Assembly: GCF_963678635.1 (NCBI RefSeq)
Contig: NC_087066.1
Coordinates: 30,323,301 to 30,387,300 of the forward strand
DNA length: 64,000 nt
Reading direction: 5' to 3'
Origin: Symsagittifera roscoffensis
Lineage: Eukaryota > Xenacoelomorpha > Acoela > Convolutidae
In this document: positions 58,081-64,000 of the stretch, in pieces
Numbering within the stretch: the stretch's first letter is position 1
Layout of the letters: every line of letters begins with the position of its first letter
Position numbers and translations under genes: made by a program
The notes under the pieces: generated by a model
Database searches by the model: none
Told to the model about the DNA's origin: nothing
Seen by the model: the letters and a program-made list of their open reading frames with translations, nothing else

Positions 58081-60590
58081 TATCAACAGATTTTTTTTTC
58101 TAATTTTTTCCGAACAAAACACAAATCCATCTCCTCGCACAGGACCTCAGGATCTACTAGTAACACGTTATGATTGTGGAGAAAACGAACAAAAAACATT
58201 ACACAAATATGCTATAAACCAAGTAACACAATGCAAATCGGAACCACAAGCTATAGAAACCACAAATGTAATAGCAACATTATATTCAAAAACCCGAGCA
58301 ACAACACTTACAGGTTATAAATTCACAGCAACATTTTCCGAAAAGAAAGTACATTGTTCACAAGTTTCTAACGGAAATAAAAATCGACTTGATCATGAAT
58401 CCTTCTACCAGAGTAATATAGAAAGACTTTTACATTTAACACCCGACTACTGTAAAAACGAATTACTTAGGTTAAATTTAACAAAAAATAAAAAGTCAAA
58501 TAGAAAAATAGTAAGCTTTCAAGATTTGCCGACTCAGTACATCAAGCAGAACTTGAAAGATATCAAGGACAAACTCAATTAGACGAACGACATCCGTTTA
58601 ATGGCGCACACGGACGATTAACATACGATATTTACGATAAACACTGCATACCACACATTGGGTTAAATAATTCTTCAAATTGCAAAGCAGATACAAAAAT
58701 TAAAGGATACCAAAAAATAATGTTTTTCGATCGGAAACTACAACTTGAAAAAATACAACTTACACGAGATTTAAAAGACAACACGATTTTTTATCAAGGA
58801 AAAAGATGACCATGTAAAAATGACCAAGGCTATTGTGATCCCACAACATGGACACAAGCAACAGTTGTTTGGTTTCCCGAAGATACTTGTACAACATTTC
58901 AAGTAGCAAGAATACACCTCCGAATGATAAATTTTCATGAAAAACTCTTTTTTGAATACATCTCATACGAACAGGTGAACTCGTCTCACAAACGAAGCAC
59001 TAATTTCAAAAACATTCACGATATAAAAAATAAAATAACACGTTTTCAAATCTATCACGAAACAGAATTTGCATAAAAGTATCGCAATCCACTTTATAAA
59101 AGACAAAACTCTGAAAAACTTGTCGAATACGAAAAACGTTTCGACATAATCACTGGAAAAATAAAATTTGACCCATACGCAACAAGTCACCCTATTTACG
59201 AAAGCACATCATATGTCCCAGTGAAACTCATTAAAAATGCAGGTAACTCTGGTGGAAAACTAAAACCATACGACAGTAAAAGCACACGTTTACAAGAACT
59301 ATCTTTAATGAGTTGTACCTATTTTGGCGCAATACACTATGAAATTTACTTAGTTATGAATTTAGACTACACGATTAGTAGAATTTTTCAAGAAATGTCA
59401 CTTTCTGAACTCGAAATGCTTCACCAATTATGCGAATTAGAAAGAACACAGATTGTACACTCACTCGCATATGCAGTCTTAAAAAAACCCTAAGCAGGAT
59501 ATTTGTTATCAGGAAATAGATCAACTTTCCCTGATTACGAAGGAAACATTTTATGGTTTTGCACCTGTACCAAAAAGGTATCACCATTATATGTTTTTGA
59601 AGATGAACGATGTTATAAAAGAATTCCCATATTTTATAAAAATAAAGTACATTTTGTTGATACACTTTCAAGACGAACATACTTTTGGGATAACGCAGTC
59701 CCATGTGGTTCAGAAAACAGACACAACGTAGTACAATTAAACTCTGACGAAGAAAAATACTATTTACTAATACCATTCCCTACATTAATGCCACCATTGA
59801 AAAAGTTTTCACCGAAAAGTATTCGAGCCATCGCTCGCAACCGCAACATCAATTTACAACCGATAGGAATATATTCTAAACCGGATAAACAACATCACAT
59901 TAGAACACAACAATTTCAAGAAATACTAACACAAATTGACAATATACAACGACAATCAATAGATCAAAATTTAAGAAAACTTGCAGAAACCGCTGGATTC
60001 TCAGACATTTATACACGAGACTTAAGTGGATATTTTAAAGATATCAAAGATTACATAATTTTAGATGGTGAAAAATATAGACCACAAGATATTTCACCCA
60101 TCAACATTTTCAATTTTGTAACTCTGAAAAACGAAATTCTTGTCTTTCTATGATGGCCATATTACATCTTAGAAAGATTGACTATCTTATACGCTATGTT
60201 GAATTTTATTGGAGTTATTTTCTCACTACTAAAAAGAACCTTTAATACATGTGCAATACACACACAAATAAATAGACAGGCAAGCGTAGCACGCATACTA
60301 TTTGCAGGTTTTTTTGGAATATTTTCACCACAATAAACAAAATACTCTTTGATGCACAAATAAAAGAATACAATACAAAATTATCCACAAGACCAAATAC
60401 ATACGACGAAGAACATAGTAATACAAATACAACACCTACAGCACCACAATTACCAAACCTACCTCAAAACCATCCACTATCACTAGTTCCCCGAATTTTT
60501 CGAAATTTAGCAATTACAAACCCTCCCATTTTTAGACCAAATCTAGCATTTAGTTACACAACACCAACAAAATGATAATACATATAAAAA
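58081..60590 (+). pseudogene. Viral-type envelope glycoprotein (element B)
   Basis: About 830 codons spread over a few frame changes and stops (for example at 58579, 59076 and 59491). Visible features are a Cys-containing N-terminal ectodomain (YDCGENEQKTLHKYAINQ), several Cys pairs and a large open C-terminal block (59503-60153) with VHFVDTLSRRTYF. A frame-shifted hydrophobic membrane anchor and a short basic tail follow near 60150-60340, then a Pro/Asn-rich tail. Architecture and position mark an envelope. The C-terminal ectodomain reminds me of jingchuvirus-type glycoproteins, which have been captured by LTR elements in other animals. That link is from memory and unverified. It would mediate entry; here it is broken. 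Confidence 0.72.
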
Positions 60591-60699
60591 ATTGTTGAAC
60601 AACCCCATACCACCACTTTTCAATCTCAAGATTTACATACACCATCACGACAACCTCACCATCGATTTCAGTTTATTAATTCCAAATACACCTCACCAT

Positions 60700-61105
60700 T
60701 TTTCTTAACTTCACATATTGCATAAAAAGTACTAACCTTCAAGGCATCCTCCAAGGCATCTATGACCCAGTTACCCAGATGTATATATTCTGTCCCCTCA
60801 CCAAAACCTTCAATGACGAAGAATCCCGACTCTTCATCATCCCGCATGAACTCATTCAACCTATCGAAATTCCAATATTAGAATTCATTCATAATATTAA
60901 ATACAATCATAAACTATATAATCTAATACAAAACACACCTCATGATTTCGCAGTTGGCACCGAAGAACTAAAAACCATAAAGACACTTCAATTGCTTTGG
61001 CCACTGCTGCAAACTGAAAGTGTCATACGCATACTAGCTAAATTACTAACAACATCAGATTTTATTCACGACATTTTCCCACCTGGTTTCTTCCTCGATG
61101 ACTAG
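60700..61105 (+). CDS. Accessory ORF downstream of env, unknown function
   Basis: An open frame from about 60700, with Met at 60779, to a stop at 61105 encodes 108-135 residues. Landmarks are MYIFCPLTKTF, RLFIIPHELIQPIEIP and a Leu-rich C-terminus (LQLLWPLL, ending PPGFFLDD). It is mildly acidic, has no signal peptide or membrane segment, and is unusually free of stops compared with the rest of element B. I do not recognise it. Position after env recalls accessory genes of complex retroviruses. It may simply be a piece of a larger decayed ORF, since 60590-60700 is also partly open. Confidence 0.45.
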
Positions 61106-61899
61106 GTAAATTTAAAATAAATATTACAACTTACTAATTTAAATCTCTACTAACCATTTTATATAGGTGTTTAGTTTAATCTTACAGTCTTCACACCATA
61201 ATCACCTGCAAGAAGAAAGAAAAAACCAAATAAAAATACAAACTCTTGAATTTATAATAATCATTAAATCTTATGCCTTGAATGAAGCAGTAAAATTTAT
61301 ACAAACGCAGTAAATTAATCTATAAATTATTTCCCCAGAGTAGTAAAATTAAATATGATGAAAATTTATAAAATCAAAATTCCCCAAAGTAGTAAAATTC
61401 AATTTCTAAGCCGTAAAATTTATAAAATAGGTAAGCAGTACTAACCTTTGCTATCTTTTCATTTACTCTCACAAGAATTCTATCCACAATCGCACAGCTC
61501 GTCCACAAAAAATTGTTTGAAATAATGATTTTAGGTTTTGAGTTTTCACTAACAATAACTCACACAAGCAATAACAAGTTTCCAACTTTTGTTTAACCGG
61601 TTGGAAAGGAATTATATTTTAAACTAAACTGACCAACGCAGTTTACTAAACACCATTAACTAACAGCATGACTAAGAAAAGAAAACCTACGGTACCCAAA
61701 TTGGATTACACCAGCTTAAAACTGGATAATTTATTCATTTGAAGACGATTACCAAGTCTAAGAAAGAAATAATAAGACATCAAAAAGTCGAAAGACAAAC
61801 CCAAATCAAAAACAATTTGATTTTTGAAAAAGGACACAACCAAAGTATCATTAAAAAAACCAGAAAAAAAACACAATATAAAACGCTAACACAAAGCAG
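61106..61899 (+). other. Env-LTR interval of element B
   Basis: AT-rich non-coding sequence. A doubled block with ccc(c/a)a(a/g)agtagtaaaatt occurs at about 61333 and 61382. The LTR start must lie in this interval or just after it, but no clear polypurine-TG boundary could be fixed. Confidence 0.45.
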
Positions 61900-62963
61900 G
61901 ACCCCTCAAAGAAACAGCATGATATCATACTCCCACACCCGCCCTAACCCACCAGAGAAGACGTCCTGAGCATGCTCTATAGCCGGCCTAACCCACCGTG
62001 CTACACCTACGCTTTGTGACCACACTTTATTTTTACTAAGAGGTACTCGTGGGGTGAGTAACTCTTCAAAATAACTGAACTAAAACAAAAACGCTTTTGC
62101 GAAAACAACTAATTAAGATCATAACTAAGAAACTAAATTAAACAAATTTTAAAAAAAGTAAATCATAATATGCAGTATATAGATCACACACGTATACAAA
62201 GACGAACATCTAAAGACTAGATGACCCCAACACACTCGATCTACAGACTGGCTAAAACACAATCTACATGCCGCTCACATCCACGACTTAAAGGATTTAA
62301 AGTACGACTTGACTTCGCAGAAAAGGACTTCATTGAATCAGACCAATGGCCACCTCGATGCTCAAGTACACGTACAGATCCAAAGTTTAAGGCATTCCAT
62401 CCAAACACAATCTTCACGCCACTTCCAAAACGAGAGTGATACTCAACCAGTTCTCCACAAAGGCAGAACCAGCAGTCATAGCAAACCATTTGGAAATCAG
62501 ATTGCGTTCGTTGGGGATCACAGTCGTTGTCGAACGAAAAGCTAACAACTTCATATCCATGAATCCAGCATCATGCACCGTTCTTCTCCAAGAGGAATTA
62601 TATCGACGACTCTAGCTTCCTGGAGCCCTCTTCTCCAAGGAACAAGAATAAGAAAATGATGTTCGCCAAATACCAACGATCATCATCCATCCGTCAATTA
62701 TCAATTATAGAAAGAAAGATAAAAACTAAGAAACTCTGTAAACCCCGGATGGGTGGAACAATAGGCCAGTATACTCTAGATCTATTGAGCCTAGCAGAGA
62801 CTAGTTAAACACCCTGAGACTAACAGATATAAGAGTAAGATTAGGATCGGTATTAGACTAAGATGTTGCACGAATCTATTCGGCCGAAATAAGATAGCGT
62901 GACGAGCAGACGGTGTACCCTATCCGAAATTACTCTATGAGCTCAGCAAAAGGACTTAACTCA
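61900..62963 (+). repeat. 3' LTR of element B (left edge uncertain)
   Basis: Contains cgtcctgagcatgctctata and gccggcctaac near 61961, matching A1 at 11141. Then come caatggcc(a)cctcgatg (62344), the gatgggtggaac block (62748) and the tail identical in order to the 5' remnant (62765-62963), ending ACTCA. Between 62757 and 62765 it lacks about 180 bp of middle LTR that both A1 and the 5' remnant keep. Confidence 0.75.
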
Positions 62964-64000
62964 GATTGCATTATTGTGCAATGCAGTTAAATTAATAATT
63001 GTCCGTTTTTAAAAAATTACGACTATAGAATTTTTGAAATTTTTTTAAAGTTATTATGGCTAGTATTCTCGGTTTCAAATTTTTAAAAAATCGGGTGACA
63101 AAATCGAATTTGGTTTCAACACAATTAATAAAACAAACGAGGCAATTCTGAGAAACCTCTAGATTCGCACAACGTTGTGTTTAAAGATTCGATAATTAAT
63201 TCTACTAAGAGGCAATTCCGAGAAAAAGACTGGAACTGCGTAGAAATCAAATTACCCTGCCTCAGTTTTTTTCATTCAATTATTTGTTCCTTTCTTACGT
63301 CTTTTCATGGTTTTGTATCGTGCCAATTTTCCTTAAAGCAGACAGTTTTTTATGCAAACTGCCGAAAATTGTTGAAGTTGAAGCTCATTGCTGAAAAAGT
63401 GCTCATTTCAAAGAAATGCTTGCAAAGAGATTTACAGAGATTTACAGAAATTGACTTCAACAAATTTCTACGCAATCTTTCACCTTTTGGACATTTGCAT
63501 TACGGTGAATGTTTCTTATAAGTCTTCTAAAACTGAAGTTTTAATAGGTTTTTTTTATTTTACTGCGCTCAATCAGTTATCCTGGTTAAATAGCAGCTTC
63601 CGCTTTATAAAACAAGAAAAAGGGAGACAACGCTCGAGGAGGGAGTATGGGGTGGGTCGTGGAAGGAAAAACAGTTTTGGTGACATTTTAATGTGGGGTA
63701 GGTTCAAAGAAAAAATCCTTTCTTGACGTCTTTATGGAATTTCACAAATCAAACACTTCACAAAATGAAAGTAATTTTAATGGAATTTCGCGGACAAAAA
63801 AACACTCCTTAGCTAAACGGGATATCTTAATAAAAATAGAACTTTCTTCAAATTCTCCAAGCTATTTAAGCTTCAAATTTGCTTGTTAGTTTGCTTCTTA
63901 TTTAAGCCTCTTAGTTTGCTTCAAATTTCACAAATCAAACACTTCACAAAATAAAAGTAATATTAATGGAATTTCGCGGACAAAAAAAACTCCTCAGCTA
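62964..64000. other. Flank of element B, no gene recognised
   Basis: A 114-codon open stretch at 63177-63521 contains several Cys and basic residues but resembles no family I know. Base use is as AT-rich as non-coding neighbours. It is best treated as non-coding. Confidence 0.4.
63735..64000. repeat. Direct repeat with 186-bp period at the window end
   Basis: A block of about 75 bp starting tttcacaaatcaaacacttc occurs at 63740 and 63926. It continues with taatggaatttcgcggacaa in both. The second copy is cut by the window end. It may be the start of a satellite array. Confidence 0.85.

Larger units (their letters stand above)
45697..62963 (+). mobile_element. Env-bearing LTR retrotransposon, family A copy B
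   Basis: A 17 kb element with 5' LTR remnant, primer-binding-like site, gag, protease, RT, RNase H, integrase, Pro-rich ORF, envelope, accessory ORF and 3' LTR. The order is that of Ty3/gypsy-type endogenous retroviruses. Terminal LTR segments (45858-46047 and 62765-62963) differ at roughly one base in fifteen, so the insertion is not recent. Each coding block has few stops but none is fully intact. It is the reference for interpreting A1 and A2. Confidence 0.88.

Overview
The window is eukaryotic, almost certainly from an invertebrate animal. It is AT-rich, has GT-AG introns, contains a 200-base N gap (44787-44986), and is dominated by decayed LTR retrotransposons. The strongest host signal is an exon recognisable as HYDIN, a central-pair protein of motile cilia. 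That makes a lineage without motile cilia, such as nematodes, unlikely. I do not name a species.

Layout. (1) Positions 1780-16916 and 16917-32054 are two abutting, nearly identical copies of one 15.14 kb segment. Each copy holds most of a degenerate plus-strand env-bearing Ty3/gypsy-like element (family A: pol, env, 3' LTR) whose env is interrupted by a HYDIN exon. This is followed by an unassigned host-like stretch and by the 3' part of a minus-strand gypsy element (family G). Copy 2 of G continues past the duplication into RNase H and RT, and stops near 33560. (2) Positions about 33580-44400 form a gene-bearing island unlike its surroundings: a minus-strand SET-domain methyltransferase gene (34315-37063), a divergent plus-strand gene with a possible chromatin-reader-like N-terminus (37500-39543), and a minus-strand zinc-finger/JmjC demethylase-like gene (40070-44374). 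Exon phases agree across almost all junctions. Related GGAATCC-containing repeats lie beside one gene and inside introns of the other two, and a 69-bp-armed inverted repeat sits in the shared promoter of the first two. (3) After the gap, 45697-62963 is a second, better preserved family-A element (copy B) with LTR remnants, gag, protease, RT/RNase H, integrase, a Pro-rich ORF, a viral-type envelope and a small accessory ORF. All pol enzymes are broken or have lost catalytic residues. (4) 62964-64000 has no recognisable gene and ends in a 186-bp-period direct repeat.

The most interesting object is the island. A histone methyltransferase-like writer, a JmjC eraser-like protein and a small possible reader-like protein are packed into 10 kb, share repeat content and are surrounded by mobile elements. 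My inference is a self-contained, possibly mobile chromatin-modifying cassette. The domains, splice structure and repeats are visible in the sequence; mobility and joint function are not shown. The second notable object is the HYDIN exon replacing about 1 kb of a retroviral envelope, carried in both duplicate copies.
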